A stretch of DNA of 64,000 nt from Fulvivirga sediminis (GCF_016757215.1 NZ_JAESIY010000005.1:350031-414030), one strand, 5' to 3'; counted from the first letter of the stretch, positions 52,079 through 61,546 are shown. Program-made: numbers and translations. Notes: generated by a model from the letters alone, not told the origin.

Positions 52079-53884
52079 ATGAAATATTATTTATTAATTC
52101 TGACCCTATTTTTTTGGTCACAAATTTCCTTTGCTCAAATTGTTAACAATTACAAAATTTCCTTTGACAAAGCTGAGCATCATGAGGCCCATGTAGAAGC
52201 AACGTTCACCAACTTAAGAAGAGGTACTACCTCTCTCACTATGAGTAGAAATGTGAAAGGTGATTATGGCACACATGCTTTCGCTAAAAATATACATGAC
52301 GTAAAAATAACTGATAGCAGAGGCCGGGACATCAAGTCTGTTTCTAGACCTAATCTCTCACAGTGGGATGTAACGGGCCATGACGGAACAATACATGTAG
52401 AGTACAATTTATTCGCAGATCAAGCGGATGGCATTTTTTCTCAAATAGATGAAACCCATGCCTTACTGAATAATCCATCGGCATTTATGTATATAGAAGC
52501 AGTGGAAAGCCGACCAATCGAAATTAATTTTGAATTGGGAGAAAGAAACTGGAGAATAGCCACCCACATGTCAGAGGTGAGCAAAAACACCTATTTAGCG
52601 TCTAACCTGCAAGACTTTATGGATAGCCCGGTGCTATTAAGTAACTACATACTAAGAGAGCGCAAAGTAGGTGATACAGGCAAGCCTCAAACTATTAAAA
52701 TGGCTCTTCACTATTATGGTACTGATCAGGAAGCCGACGATTTTTTTGATACTGTAATGAAGGTACTAACAGAAGAAAGCAAAATATTTGGAGGCTTTCC
52801 CATCTTTGAAAATAATGAATACCTATTTCTCGCCTGTTTTATGCCGCAGGTTTCTGAAGGAGGAGTCGCACATCGAAACTCTGCGGTAATCACCTCACCT
52901 ACCAGCCTGGCCTACGGAGGAGTAGAAAAGAAAGTTGAAGTGTTTTCAAGGCAATTTATGCACGCCTGGAACAAAGAACGTATTACTCCTCTAGGTTTAA
53001 AACCTTTTAACTATCAAAATCAGAATTTAACTGAAGAGCTTTGGTTTACTGACGGCTTTTCTGAGTATTTCACTCAGCTAGCCCTATGCAGATCAAAACT
53101 CATCACTCCAGAAGAGTTGATAGCTTCATTTTCCAACACCTACAACAGGGTATGGGGATCTTCCAACTCCAAATTAAATGCTATTGAATACAGCAGAAAA
53201 GTCAACTTCGCTTTCCAAAAATCTAAAAATGAGAATACCTCTTATCTACCTCATAGAGATTATGGCTTCTTGCTCGCACTTGCTCTAGACATGACTCTTC
53301 GTAACAAAAGCAGTGAGCTAAGTCTGGATAATTTTATGATGCTTTTCTGGACTAAATACGGTAAAACGGAAATTAACTTTAGCAATGACAATCTCTACAT
53401 TACTCTTAGAGAATATGCAGGGAAAGCTCTGGCCGACAAATTTTTTGAGAATTATGTGTATGATAATGACATACCTAAATATGATAAACTATTGGAACAA
53501 GTAGGCCTATACCTACGTCCTTTAGAAACTCCTTATATCGGAGCACAAGTAGAGTTCACTCAAAATGGAACAGCTCAAGTAGCTGAATACACGGTAAAAA
53601 ACACTCCTGCTTACAATGCCGGCCTAGAAAAAGGCGATATTATAATATCAATAGGTGGTAGTACTTTCTCTAACAGAGAGCAATTTGAAGAGACTATGAG
53701 CCTACTAAGCTCTGAAAAGTCTACAGAGATAGAATATAGAAGAAATGGCAGAACCAGAACCGAAGAAATCGACATTGAAACTAATCCAGAGGTGGAATTC
53801 GGATTATTTCCTGAACCCAAAGAGAAAGAACTGACAGCTCGTAATCAATGGCTTAATGGAGATCTTCCCAGCACTATAGAATAA
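52079..53884 (+). CDS. M61-like protein (glycyl-aminopeptidase family) with lost HExxH, plus PDZ domain
   Basis: 601 residues from ATG 52079 with a signal peptide (MKYYLLILTLFFWSQISFAQ). The fold follows the M61 family: an N-terminal beta domain, GGVAHRNSAVITSP (the GG.EH..S block), the helix that should hold HExxH, then RITPLGLKPF and LWFTDGFSEYF, and a C-terminal PDZ domain (about 480-570; NAGLEKGDIIISIGG). The helix reads VFSRQFMHAWNKERI: the first His and the catalytic Glu of HExxH are Arg and Gln, so zinc-dependent hydrolysis should be lost. It may be a periplasmic pseudo-peptidase, perhaps a chaperone or binding protein. Confidence 0.85.
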   Translation: MKYYLLILTLFFWSQISFAQIVNNYKISFDKAEHHEAHVEATFTNLRRGTTSLTMSRNVKGDYGTHAFAKNIHDVKITDSRGRDIKSVSRPNLSQWDVTGHDGTIHVEYNLFADQADGIFSQIDETHALLNNPSAFMYIEAVESRPIEINFELGERNWRIATHMSEVSKNTYLASNLQDFMDSPVLLSNYILRERKVGDTGKPQTIKMALHYYGTDQEADDFFDTVMKVLTEESKIFGGFPIFENNEYLFLACFMPQVSEGGVAHRNSAVITSPTSLAYGGVEKKVEVFSRQFMHAWNKERITPLGLKPFNYQNQNLTEELWFTDGFSEYFTQLALCRSKLITPEELIASFSNTYNRVWGSSNSKLNAIEYSRKVNFAFQKSKNENTSYLPHRDYGFLLALALDMTLRNKSSELSLDNFMMLFWTKYGKTEINFSNDNLYITLREYAGKALADKFFENYVYDNDIPKYDKLLEQVGLYLRPLETPYIGAQVEFTQNGTAQVAEYTVKNTPAYNAGLEKGDIIISIGGSTFSNREQFEETMSLLSSEKSTEIEYRRNGRTRTEEIDIETNPEVEFGLFPEPKEKELTARNQWLNGDLPSTIE

Positions 53885-53926
53885 AAAAATGCCTCTGTGA
53901 TTGAATCAATCACAGAGGCATTCTCA
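53883..53926. terminator. Bidirectional terminator between the M61-like gene and tssO
   Basis: ATGCCTCTGTGATTGA and its reverse complement form a near-perfect palindrome (53889-53921). There are six or more T on the minus strand and T/C-rich sequence on the plus strand. It ends both the convergent M61-like gene and the leftward T6SS operon. Confidence 0.85.
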
Positions 53927-53948
53927 TTTTAACTAGTCCTTCTATTCT

Positions 53949-54452
53949 TTATCGGCGCATAGCATCCAGATATCTATTAGCCTGCTCCAATTCTTGGTTT
54001 ACCCTTTCTAGCTCCTCCTCATACTCTTCTAGCTGAGCATCTACCTCCTCGTACTCCTTCAACTTGTTCTTGGCTGCCTGCAAATCAACATATGACTTTA
54101 CAATATTGCTATACATATCATATCTAAAGGTAGAATCTTCCTTAGGTATCGATTTTTGTAAATCTACAATCTTTGCATTCAGCAGTGCATTAACATATTG
54201 AATATTCTGCCCTGGCGCATCCAAAGAATCTATCAGCCCCCTAATTTCGATCAGTTGTGAAGAGAACTCCTTCTGATACTCCATTTCCGATTCTATTACT
54301 TTAGCCTGGACCCTTAACACTTCATTCTCCTTAGCAGGAAGCGTATCAAAATCAAAGAAAATAGTTACTACTATTACACAAACTGTAAATACAAAAAGTA
54401 CTGCAAATTTTATTACACTATTTCTTCTATCCTTACTGTTTTCCGGTTTCAT
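53949..54452 (-). CDS. tssO: T6SS transmembrane protein TssO
   Basis: 167 residues. A short cytosolic N-terminus (KPENSKDRRNS) is followed by one transmembrane helix (VIKFAVLFVFTVCVIVVTIF, about 13-32) and a long periplasmic coiled coil, most clearly at the C-terminus (YEEVDAQLEEYEEELERVN). This layout and position after tssK are those of TssO, one of the envelope components specific to Bacteroidota T6SS subtype iii, which replaces the TssJLM complex of Proteobacteria. It is last of the leftward operon and is followed by the palindromic terminator. Confidence 0.75.
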   Translation of the reverse strand: MKPENSKDRRNSVIKFAVLFVFTVCVIVVTIFFDFDTLPAKENEVLRVQAKVIESEMEYQKEFSSQLIEIRGLIDSLDAPGQNIQYVNALLNAKIVDLQKSIPKEDSTFRYDMYSNIVKSYVDLQAAKNKLKEYEEVDAQLEEYEEELERVNQELEQANRYLDAMRR

Positions 54453-54471
54453 TTATGCTGGTCTTATTATT

Positions 54472-55632
54472 TTAATCTAACAAAAAACTCCTTCTGCTCT
54501 TCACTTCTGGCTTAGCTATCACCTCTTCTTTCACAAATATGTTCGAATCTGTTTTCTTACCTATGTATTCTAGTTCGTGCAGCTTTTTGTACAAAGCAAG
54601 CATCAGTTTACTAAAGTTTGCCACTTTGTTAAGAGCAGAATTTATGTCTGTATGCTGGTAATTGAGCTCTATCATTTCGGTAAGGGCATTTTCAAACGCT
54701 CCCTGATTCACATCACACCAATCAGAAAGATAGTTAAGCAGTTCTTCTTTACCAGTACCAGCATAAATATCAATACTGTTTTTAATCACTCTAGCCAAAG
54801 ACATTAACTTAGCTATGGTAGAAACTGGCGGAGCATACTTATCCTGCAAGCGATATTCTGTAATCATGCCTCCCACATATTGCAAGGTGTTTTCACAGAG
54901 AGACATAACCATTCTGGCAAGGTCATTATTCTGTTTCTTCTGATACACCTTATGGATTACGCTCATAGAGTAATTTTCTAAAGCATTAAAGAAGGTACCT
55001 ATTTCAGCATGTGTATACACCAGGTCTGGATGACTGGCAATAGACACACTAGGGGGAATGAAATCTTCAGCTAAGTAAGGCTGTTCACCTTCTAAATTTA
55101 CGATCTTACCTATAGTCAAGTGATATGCCCCAAACTCCTCTAAATTAGCCTGTTGCTTACTTATAATACTTAGGCTATACTCAGGAATAGCATAGGGGTG
55201 CCTTGGAGGCTCCTCATTAGGATCGGCATCCCCTATAGGAATTCTTTTGTATGGATTAACACTAAGCACTATCAAGTACTCTGTCTGATCATCATCTATG
55301 GATTGATTAACGGAAAGACTCTTGCCCTGCCTCTCTAAAAAGCCAGATATTTCTGGCGTGATAGAAATTAAGCAGCCGCCTAAAGTAATAGCTCTGCACT
55401 TTATTAGCTTTACCTGAACATTACTCTGACCATCAAGAGAAAACATAAGCCTTACGCTATCCTCCCCTTCAGAAGCTGGAAGCAAGCCATAACTATTGGG
55501 ACTTAATCCACTCATGCCAATATTATGGGAATATTGCATCAGTGCATTTTCGGTATCAATAAATCGATCTTTATTGATTTTCATACCGTCTACCCAATTA
55601 ACTCTTAAGTAATTACCATCTACCTTTTCCAT
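54472..55632 (-). CDS. tssK: T6SS baseplate subunit TssK
   Basis: 386 residues. The N-terminal part (VNWVDGMKINKDRFIDTENA; SYGLLPASEGEDS) is the beta-rich shell domain of the Bacteroidota TssK group. The C-terminal half is helical (YAPPVSTIAKLMSLARVIKN; LMLALYKKLHELEYIG). TssK links the baseplate wedges to the membrane complex, and in subtype iii it contacts a different membrane complex. It lies between the PKD protein gene (4 bases) and tssO (19 bases), all on the same strand. Confidence 0.85.
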   Translation of the reverse strand: MEKVDGNYLRVNWVDGMKINKDRFIDTENALMQYSHNIGMSGLSPNSYGLLPASEGEDSVRLMFSLDGQSNVQVKLIKCRAITLGGCLISITPEISGFLERQGKSLSVNQSIDDDQTEYLIVLSVNPYKRIPIGDADPNEEPPRHPYAIPEYSLSIISKQQANLEEFGAYHLTIGKIVNLEGEQPYLAEDFIPPSVSIASHPDLVYTHAEIGTFFNALENYSMSVIHKVYQKKQNNDLARMVMSLCENTLQYVGGMITEYRLQDKYAPPVSTIAKLMSLARVIKNSIDIYAGTGKEELLNYLSDWCDVNQGAFENALTEMIELNYQHTDINSALNKVANFSKLMLALYKKLHELEYIGKKTDSNIFVKEEVIAKPEVKSRRSFLLD

Positions 55633-55636
55633 ATCA

Positions 55637-56620
55637 CTAAAACAGTTTTGTTGAATATCGTATAGTAATGTACTCTACACAATTGTTCTTTTTATTTCTA
55701 AATAATTCAAGCTCCTTAATTTTAAGCTTCTTCCCTTTAATTTTCTCACAGAACTCTACGAACGTGGTCTTTTTTCCTTTAGCAGACATAGGCATCTGTA
55801 GATTATCACATATATATTCGCTAAAATCCTTAGCACTAGCCTTTTCATCTGCCACCTCTAAAAGCTTCGCACCAAAATCTCGGGTACTAATGTCTGGCGC
55901 TCTAAACTCTTCCTTAGGTTCTTCCTTGAGTTCCTTAGGTTTGTATTTAATTGAAGGAGGAGCTTCTGCCTTCTTCTTCACTACCGTCTTTTTAAGCTTG
56001 TGCTCTTTAATAACAGGCAGTACATTTATCTTCTTCTTTGTGGCATATCGTACATCTCCATTAACTACCAAAGAGATAGTCTTCAAGCCCGGTTCCTGAT
56101 AAACATAGGAAGGATTCTGCTCAGTAGAGTTTACTTCTGCAGTTTCACCGAACCTCCATTCCCAAGATTTTGCAGCCTTAGTCTCGTCCTTAATCTTCAA
56201 TGTCTCTCCCACTCTGATAGATTCTGGAATAGAAAATGTTGCCAGAAGAGTGGAATCTAAAATAAAGGCCTTTTCCAATATGGTGATATTAGCAAATCCC
56301 TCGCACCTGCCATCGAGCACTAAACTCACCTCATACTCTCCTGGTCTATCATAAATATGAAAAGTGGAAGAACCCGACTCTACCTTAGAACTATCACCAA
56401 AATGCCATTCTCTACTTCCTTTTTCAGTAGTCTTATCTACAAAACGTATTATTTCACCTACCCTAAAATTATTGGCCTCTACCTCAAATTCTACAGGCAC
56501 ACATGGCTTGTTAGTAAAATATCTGTACGCAAATACTGAAGATGAAGCCAGAATGGTGAAGATGAAAAATAAAATAACACTCTGGTCAATATGATTATTC
56601 TTAAAAGAATTCGCACCCAT
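55637..56620 (-). CDS. PKD-domain membrane protein of the T6SS operon (perhaps TssP)
   Basis: 327 residues. One N-terminal transmembrane helix (VILFFIFTILASSSVFAYRY) is followed by two PKD domains, with the typical WxFGD/E strands REWHFGDSSKVESG and WEWRFGETAEV and the YDRPGEYEVSLV/YQEPGLKTISLV ends. A Lys/Pro/Glu-rich linker (KKKAEAPPSIKYKPKELKEE) leads to a small C-terminal domain with two Cys. It is predicted to lie mostly in the periplasm. It is encoded between tssF and tssK, so I infer an envelope component of the subtype iii complex. By elimination it could be TssP, but I cannot confirm the name from sequence alone. Confidence 0.65.
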   Translation of the reverse strand: MGANSFKNNHIDQSVILFFIFTILASSSVFAYRYFTNKPCVPVEFEVEANNFRVGEIIRFVDKTTEKGSREWHFGDSSKVESGSSTFHIYDRPGEYEVSLVLDGRCEGFANITILEKAFILDSTLLATFSIPESIRVGETLKIKDETKAAKSWEWRFGETAEVNSTEQNPSYVYQEPGLKTISLVVNGDVRYATKKKINVLPVIKEHKLKKTVVKKKAEAPPSIKYKPKELKEEPKEEFRAPDISTRDFGAKLLEVADEKASAKDFSEYICDNLQMPMSAKGKKTTFVEFCEKIKGKKLKIKELELFRNKKNNCVEYITIRYSTKLF

Positions 56621-56630
56621 TGCAAAAAAA

Positions 56631-58439
56631 TTATTTTAGTACTGTAACGAAATAAGGAAAAACGCTCAGCGATTGCTTCTCCAAGATATTTAATAGGTTA
56701 CTTTTTATAGCATCCCACTCATAGTCTGAAACCTCTTCATTCTGGCTTGCCGTTAAAGAAATCTCCATAGTGGGTATTAACCCTTTATTATTGCCAACAC
56801 TATTTTTAAAAACTTTCTTAATTTCAACTTGCTCCACCTTATTCCCACACAGCTCAAAACAAAGCGCCTTTACGTCTTCTTTAGTAACTATTCTGTTTCT
56901 AGTTAGCAATGCCCTTCTATATGCCTGTAGGCGTTCTTCTGTATTCAGTGCGTTTTTCCCTTGAAAAGTAGAAGTAAGAAAAACACCTTTTTGTCGCAAC
57001 TCACTCCCCTTGTAGGTCTGCAAAGCTGATCCTGTTTTGATATGATTAGCCTCTTCGCCATTAGTAACCCAGTACTCTACCAGCAATGTATCTTTAGGCT
57101 TGTACGGCTTTATGGTTAAATAATTCGTTTCAGCAACATATTCATTGATATCAATAAGCTTCTTTTCTAATGAAGCTATATTTTGATTGAGCTTTTTTAC
57201 TATCGTCTGCAAGAAATCATTTCCATATAAACTAAAGGCTGCACTCTCATCCTTTAGCAAATCCACCATATGAAGCAGATATTCTCTCGCTTTTCTAGAA
57301 TCAAGCTTACCTAAATTATCTCTTCTCAGCTCATAGGTACCTTTCTCCTCCTGCCCTTCCGTGTTTTCCTTATGGTAATATTGCTGTCCAGACGTATTAG
57401 TCACACTTTTTACATCCAAGAACATATCAAGCGTACTTACCGGAACTATATCTATAAAATCTTTCAGTTGATAGGAAACCAACTGCTGATTTCTGTTAAT
57501 GACCGGAAAAGCATTAAATGAACAAAAAACATTCTTCAACACAGTATTACTTATCACACTAGGGAAGACCACTTTAATCCAACAAACCTCTTCCAACTCC
57601 GCACCCCCGGCGCTCATCACTTCATCGGGGACCTTGGCACCTTTATCTAGCATCACCGAAGAATTTATGGTCACAAAATGTTTTGCATATATCTTCTTTA
57701 CATCAGATTCAATATTTCTGGTCTTATCAGGCGTGGCAGAAAATAAGGCCTCGAGGTCTTTCATCTCCTCTAGCTCATTATCTTTATAACCTACCGAAAT
57801 GTTAATACGCTCTTCCTGATAGAAAAACTCCGCTTGTCGCAAGTGATGGTAGAACAACTCCCTATCTTGCACATCCATAATCTCAAAAAACAGCGAAGTA
57901 TTGATCAAGTCTACGTTGTCATTACCAGGCTGTATACCCAGATATATCGTAGACGGGCTAGGTGTAGACTCAGCGCTTACTTCTTCAGAGACAGATGTTA
58001 AGGTTTTCATCTCCACCTGATACATATCATGATCACAAAGCATATGCGTAATAGCGGCATTCACCAACTTGAACTCCTGCACTGGCGAGAAAAATATATT
58101 TTTTAGGTTAGCCTCATCTCCACCAATCTTTTTATTATAATAAAAAAGGTTTTCCGGCTTTATATCACTATCACTAGCCACTGGCATAACGTGAGCTATG
58201 CCATGAGCAGGCCTTACTCCATATAAAGTTTCAGGAGTCATGAGCTGCACTAGCTGCTCTGTAATTCGGCTTTGAGAATTATTTACTTCACTCGATATTT
58301 TTGCTACTTCTGTAGCACAAGCATCTATAAGTAAAGTTACTAACGGATCAAAGGATGTTTCTATCTCATTAGGCTGAACTCCCCACAATGAGGCAGCCCT
58401 TTTAATCATCCTGTTTTTTATTTCACTGGTCTTGTTCAA
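56631..58439 (-). CDS. tssF: T6SS baseplate subunit TssF
   Basis: 602 residues from TTG 58439, which keeps the conserved front EIKNRMIKRAASLWGVQPNE, followed by FDPLVTLLIDACATEVAKIS. This front, the VRPAHGIAHVMPV block and a C-terminal gp6-like region (TRNRIVTKEDVKALCFELCG, NKVEQVEIKKVFKN) are typical of TssF, a wedge component that assembles as TssF2-TssG with TssE and TssK around the VgrG spike. An internal segment (about 310-420) is less conserved. It is second in the leftward operon, 10 bases after the gp25-like gene. Confidence 0.85.
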   Translation of the reverse strand: MNKTSEIKNRMIKRAASLWGVQPNEIETSFDPLVTLLIDACATEVAKISSEVNNSQSRITEQLVQLMTPETLYGVRPAHGIAHVMPVASDSDIKPENLFYYNKKIGGDEANLKNIFFSPVQEFKLVNAAITHMLCDHDMYQVEMKTLTSVSEEVSAESTPSPSTIYLGIQPGNDNVDLINTSLFFEIMDVQDRELFYHHLRQAEFFYQEERINISVGYKDNELEEMKDLEALFSATPDKTRNIESDVKKIYAKHFVTINSSVMLDKGAKVPDEVMSAGGAELEEVCWIKVVFPSVISNTVLKNVFCSFNAFPVINRNQQLVSYQLKDFIDIVPVSTLDMFLDVKSVTNTSGQQYYHKENTEGQEEKGTYELRRDNLGKLDSRKAREYLLHMVDLLKDESAAFSLYGNDFLQTIVKKLNQNIASLEKKLIDINEYVAETNYLTIKPYKPKDTLLVEYWVTNGEEANHIKTGSALQTYKGSELRQKGVFLTSTFQGKNALNTEERLQAYRRALLTRNRIVTKEDVKALCFELCGNKVEQVEIKKVFKNSVGNNKGLIPTMEISLTASQNEEVSDYEWDAIKSNLLNILEKQSLSVFPYFVTVLK

Positions 58440-58449
58440 AATCGTCTCT

Positions 58450-58881
58450 TTAATAAGATAGCGGCGCTATGTAAAACTTATCATAAAAAGAAAAAGGCTC
58501 ATTAGTAGCTCTAATCACCGCCCTAAGAGATATTTCTAATCTCTTCTTAACGCGGAATTGATCGTACAGGTGTTCAAACTCATCCTCAATGATCAATACG
58601 CTAATATCTAAGTCCTTAATCCTTGTTTCTTTGCCAGCTATACTCGTTAAAAGCGAATTCGTAATAATATTTTTTAATTTTTGATTTGAAGTAAGGTTAT
58701 CGAAATCCATCTCCCAAATTATAGATCCAAAAGAATCGTCAAATGCACATTCTCCAAACTGAGAAGTCATGATAAGTCGAATAAAATTAGAAATAGAGGC
58801 AGATAGATCACACCTGTCAGCTTCCTTTTTAGATACAATATCAGAAGTATTCAAAGGAAATTTATAAAAAGAGCTTAACAT
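58450..58881 (-). CDS. tssE: T6SS gp25-like baseplate subunit TssE
   Basis: 143 residues from ATG 58881; the frame is open further upstream, but that stretch has hydrophobic, non-conserved residues. The gp25-like fold is visible in DLSASISNFIRLIMTSQFGE, the CAFDDSFGSIIWEMDFDN block (where gp25 proteins carry R.DP.FG..L) and a C-terminal strand pair (EDEFEHLYDQFRVKKRLEIS). TssE sits at the baseplate wedge and nucleates sheath assembly. It is the first gene of the leftward operon, 78 bases from its promoter. Confidence 0.75.
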   Translation of the reverse strand: MLSSFYKFPLNTSDIVSKKEADRCDLSASISNFIRLIMTSQFGECAFDDSFGSIIWEMDFDNLTSNQKLKNIITNSLLTSIAGKETRIKDLDISVLIIEDEFEHLYDQFRVKKRLEISLRAVIRATNEPFSFYDKFYIAPLSY

Positions 58882-58958
58882 AAAAAATGTACCTAAGTAA
58901 AAAAATGTCTCAACTGTCAAAAGCCAAAAATATGACACATCTCAGAAAAAATCGAATA

Positions 58959-58987
58959 CAAAGGTATTAATTTTTAATATTTCCAAA
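58959..58987 (-). promoter_or_regulatory. Promoter of the leftward T6SS operon
   Basis: On the minus strand TTTG (58987-58984), 17 bases, then TACCTTTG (58966-58959), a full match to the Bacteroidota -33/-7 pattern at the short end of the spacing range. It lies 78 bases before the tssE start. Confidence 0.55.
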
Positions 58988-59047
58988 CCTTAATCTCAAA
59001 AAATAAAATAATTCCCCTAACGAGAGGAAAAAACTTTTGATGTATAT

Positions 59048-59055
59048 TATCTTTG
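59048..59055 (+). promoter_or_regulatory. -7 box before the rightward T6SS operon
   Basis: TATCTTTG matches TAnnTTTG, 18 bases before ATG 59074. No TTG lies 17-23 bases upstream, so the promoter may be weak or regulated. Confidence 0.4.
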
Positions 59056-59073
59056 GAAAAATCATGTGGGGAA

Positions 59074-59682
59074 ATGAATTCTAATTGCAGAATATTTTTT
59101 TTAGTTGTTTTATTGGCAGGTATACAAGGGTGCAAGAGTCAATCATCCCTATCACATCTAGACGATAATGATGTAGATCCTCAACCCGAAGAGCCTACCA
59201 TACTTCCTATTCAGGAAAAGTATGGTGAGATAATAGGAGTCCCTCCTGAAAAGGTTACTAATCTGGATTTATATGAGTTTATTGAATCATGGATAGGCAC
59301 TCCATACAAAATGGGAGGAGAAGACAAAGCGGGTATAGACTGCTCTTTCTTTGTACAATACCTTTATCATGACGTATACAACAAGCTTATTGAAAGAACC
59401 GCCGAAAGGCAATTTATGTCACCTGACACTGATAAATTTAGAGGTCAGGAATATTTACAAGAAGGTGACTTACTCTTTTTCAATAGCGAGGGTGCTCAGT
59501 ACCTACCTATAACACACGTAGGTGTATACTTAGATAATCAGCGTTTTGTACATGCTGCTTCTAACCATGATGCAGAAGGGCATAGCGGCGTGCAAATAAG
59601 CAACCTCTCTGATAGCTACTGGCAAAAAATGTTTGTAGCAGCAGGCAGGAAGCCCATAAACACAAGCGCAGAAAATAATTAA
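59074..59682 (+). CDS. NlpC/P60-family lipoprotein of the T6SS locus
   Basis: 202 residues from ATG 59074. The lipoprotein signal is NCRIFFLVVLLAGIQGC (Cys 18), followed by an acidic, Pro-rich linker and a C40 peptidase domain. The catalytic Cys is in AGIDCSFFVQYLYHDVYN, the His in ITHVGVYLDNQRFVHAAS, and a polar third site follows (HSGVQISNLSDSYW). Such enzymes cut peptide stems of peptidoglycan. At the head of the rightward T6SS operon (23 bases before tssG), it may open the wall for assembly of the envelope complex, or be the lipoprotein component of this subtype. A toxic effector is less likely, as no immunity gene follows. Confidence 0.8.
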   Translation: MNSNCRIFFLVVLLAGIQGCKSQSSLSHLDDNDVDPQPEEPTILPIQEKYGEIIGVPPEKVTNLDLYEFIESWIGTPYKMGGEDKAGIDCSFFVQYLYHDVYNKLIERTAERQFMSPDTDKFRGQEYLQEGDLLFFNSEGAQYLPITHVGVYLDNQRFVHAASNHDAEGHSGVQISNLSDSYWQKMFVAAGRKPINTSAENN

Positions 59683-59705
59683 ATTATATTATCCAGACAG
59701 CAAAA

Positions 59706-60638
59706 ATGGAAAAGGATAAAATTAAAAAAGTTTACAAAGAGCTACTTCTTTTTTACCAGCATCTAAGAGCTGAGGTATTAGTCTCTGAAGCTTTAAAAAA
59801 CTCTGAGTTAGATTATTCTGACATCGACATATTTAATAAGGGCACCTTTTCCCGCTCATATCGAACTGACATTATAGATGTCAATTTTTTCAGCCTGCTA
59901 GAAGCTCCTCCAAAAATACAGCTAAACTTAGCACGTAACAGCCTATATGACCTGCTGCCAGAAGGCTTCTTTCATGAAAAAATAAAAGACAATGATGGCA
60001 ACGACTATAAAAAAATACGCAGGAAATATAAAGAGGAAGAAAAAAGTGCCAGAAGCTTCTTCGCTCCTATTGAGAATGAATTATTTGTTCAGAAAGTAAA
60101 AATAGAGCAAAAAGAGAGGCAACTAGTTGATGACTTCAACAATCTTAATGATGATTTTCTGATTCGTTTTTGGGGCTTAAATCCTGATATTCCTGTAAAA
60201 TATAACCTGAGACTGCTAAAACTTCTGCCTCTTGCTTATAAAATAGCGGGTAAAGAAGCCCTTACCGCCCTGGCGTTAGAAAAGGTGATTAACGAGAAAG
60301 TTACTATCACCAAAAATTTTAGAAAGTACGATTTTAATAACGGCAAAACCCAAAACAATAAACAAGACTATAAATTAGGCGTAGATTTTATTCTTGGAGA
60401 TGAAGAAGACGAGGTTTTATACCCTTACTATGATGTAGAAATAGGGCCAGTTCATAATGATAACATACATCACTTTTTAGAAGGAGGTATATTATCTAAA
60501 GTTACTAACATATTTTTTGACTTCTTTATTCCTCTGGAGGTAGAAACCACGCTTAATATACTTAATTACAAACATGAGGCTGAGTTCCTGCTTGATGATG
60601 ATCACACGCCAATGCTTGGACTCAACACTCGTTTATAA
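59706..60638 (+). CDS. tssG: T6SS baseplate subunit, TssG-like
   Basis: 310 residues, cytosolic, no signal. The conserved block IQLNLARNSLYDLLPEGFFH is typical of the Bacteroidota TssG group, and so are an Arg/Lys-rich helix (KKIRRKYKEEEKSARSFFAP) and RFWGLNPDIPVKYNLRLLKL, LPLAYKIAG. The C-terminal half is beta rich. TssG pairs with two TssF copies in the wedge. It is encoded between the NlpC/P60 lipoprotein and tssN. The sequence is very divergent from proteobacterial TssG, so the call rests on motif memory and context. Confidence 0.7.
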   Translation: MEKDKIKKVYKELLLFYQHLRAEVLVSEALKNSELDYSDIDIFNKGTFSRSYRTDIIDVNFFSLLEAPPKIQLNLARNSLYDLLPEGFFHEKIKDNDGNDYKKIRRKYKEEEKSARSFFAPIENELFVQKVKIEQKERQLVDDFNNLNDDFLIRFWGLNPDIPVKYNLRLLKLLPLAYKIAGKEALTALALEKVINEKVTITKNFRKYDFNNGKTQNNKQDYKLGVDFILGDEEDEVLYPYYDVEIGPVHNDNIHHFLEGGILSKVTNIFFDFFIPLEVETTLNILNYKHEAEFLLDDDHTPMLGLNTRL

Positions 60639-60670
60639 TTTTTAAATATTTTTTAACCTTAAATACAACC

Positions 60671-61507
60671 ATGATAACGCTGGGAATAGTATTACTTATT
60701 ATCACGGCATTACTAATGACAGTAGTGACCAAACTGAAAAAGCTCTTCCTTAAAGACGCTAAGAAATTCTTCATCTACATGCTAGTAGTCATAATACTCT
60801 TTGGAGTAACGGGCTTTCTGGCTAGCGACAACGTACTACAGAACTTACCTATCAATAACTTCATAAGCTTTCAAGTAGTATTCTTCCTTTTAGGAGTATT
60901 ACATGTATTTGGCTTACGAAAGATCTTTACTAACCTTTCAGAAAAGCCGGGTAGCTTCTGGGCTGAATTCCTATTTACTATAGTTACAATTTTTATAGGC
61001 ATGATAGGCTTCATGTTTATCTGTGATTTATATAAGCCTTATTATACCTTTACTTTTTTACTTAGCACCACCCCATTCATCATCCCCTTGCTGATAGTAA
61101 AATTATTTGAATTTGCACTTTTGGTACCTACGCCTATCTACAAAAAATGGTTTTATCCTGCCGGAGTAACGATAAAAGAGCCTAAAGAAGATGAATTAGT
61201 CAATCCCCTGGTACTTTCTTTTGAGTTTGAAAAAGGAGATAACTCAACAGAGTTTAGCAACTTCCGGTTAAAAGCCCCTGAAAGAATGGAATTTGGAAAG
61301 CTATTCTACTTCTTCATTAATGACTACAATGAAACCCACCCCGGCAATGGCATCACTTATTTAGATAAGGATAACAACCCTACAGGCTGGATATTTTACA
61401 CAAAACCCAACTGGATGGGCACTCCAAAGTTCATCAATTATAACAAAACCATAGAAGCGAACAACCTAAAAGAGAATGATGTGATTATTTGCGAAAGAGT
61501 TTCTTGA
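60671..61507 (+). CDS. tssN: T6SS transmembrane protein TssN
   Basis: 278 residues. Five or so transmembrane helices occupy the N-terminal 160 residues (LGIVLLIITALLMTVVT; FIYMLVVIILFGVTGFLA; ISFQVVFFLLGVLHVFGL; FLFTIVTIFIGMIGFMFI; FIIPLLIVKLFEFALLV). A cytosolic domain follows (KWFYPAGVTIKEPKEDELVN...). This is the layout of TssN, the polytopic inner-membrane component specific to Bacteroidota T6SS subtype iii. It follows tssG by 32 bases and is followed by the first hcp after 103 bases. Confidence 0.85.
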   Translation: MITLGIVLLIITALLMTVVTKLKKLFLKDAKKFFIYMLVVIILFGVTGFLASDNVLQNLPINNFISFQVVFFLLGVLHVFGLRKIFTNLSEKPGSFWAEFLFTIVTIFIGMIGFMFICDLYKPYYTFTFLLSTTPFIIPLLIVKLFEFALLVPTPIYKKWFYPAGVTIKEPKEDELVNPLVLSFEFEKGDNSTEFSNFRLKAPERMEFGKLFYFFINDYNETHPGNGITYLDKDNNPTGWIFYTKPNWMGTPKFINYNKTIEANNLKENDVIICERVS

Positions 61508-61546
61508 AATATATTGAATAACTCTTTTTATATTCGCACATAATTC

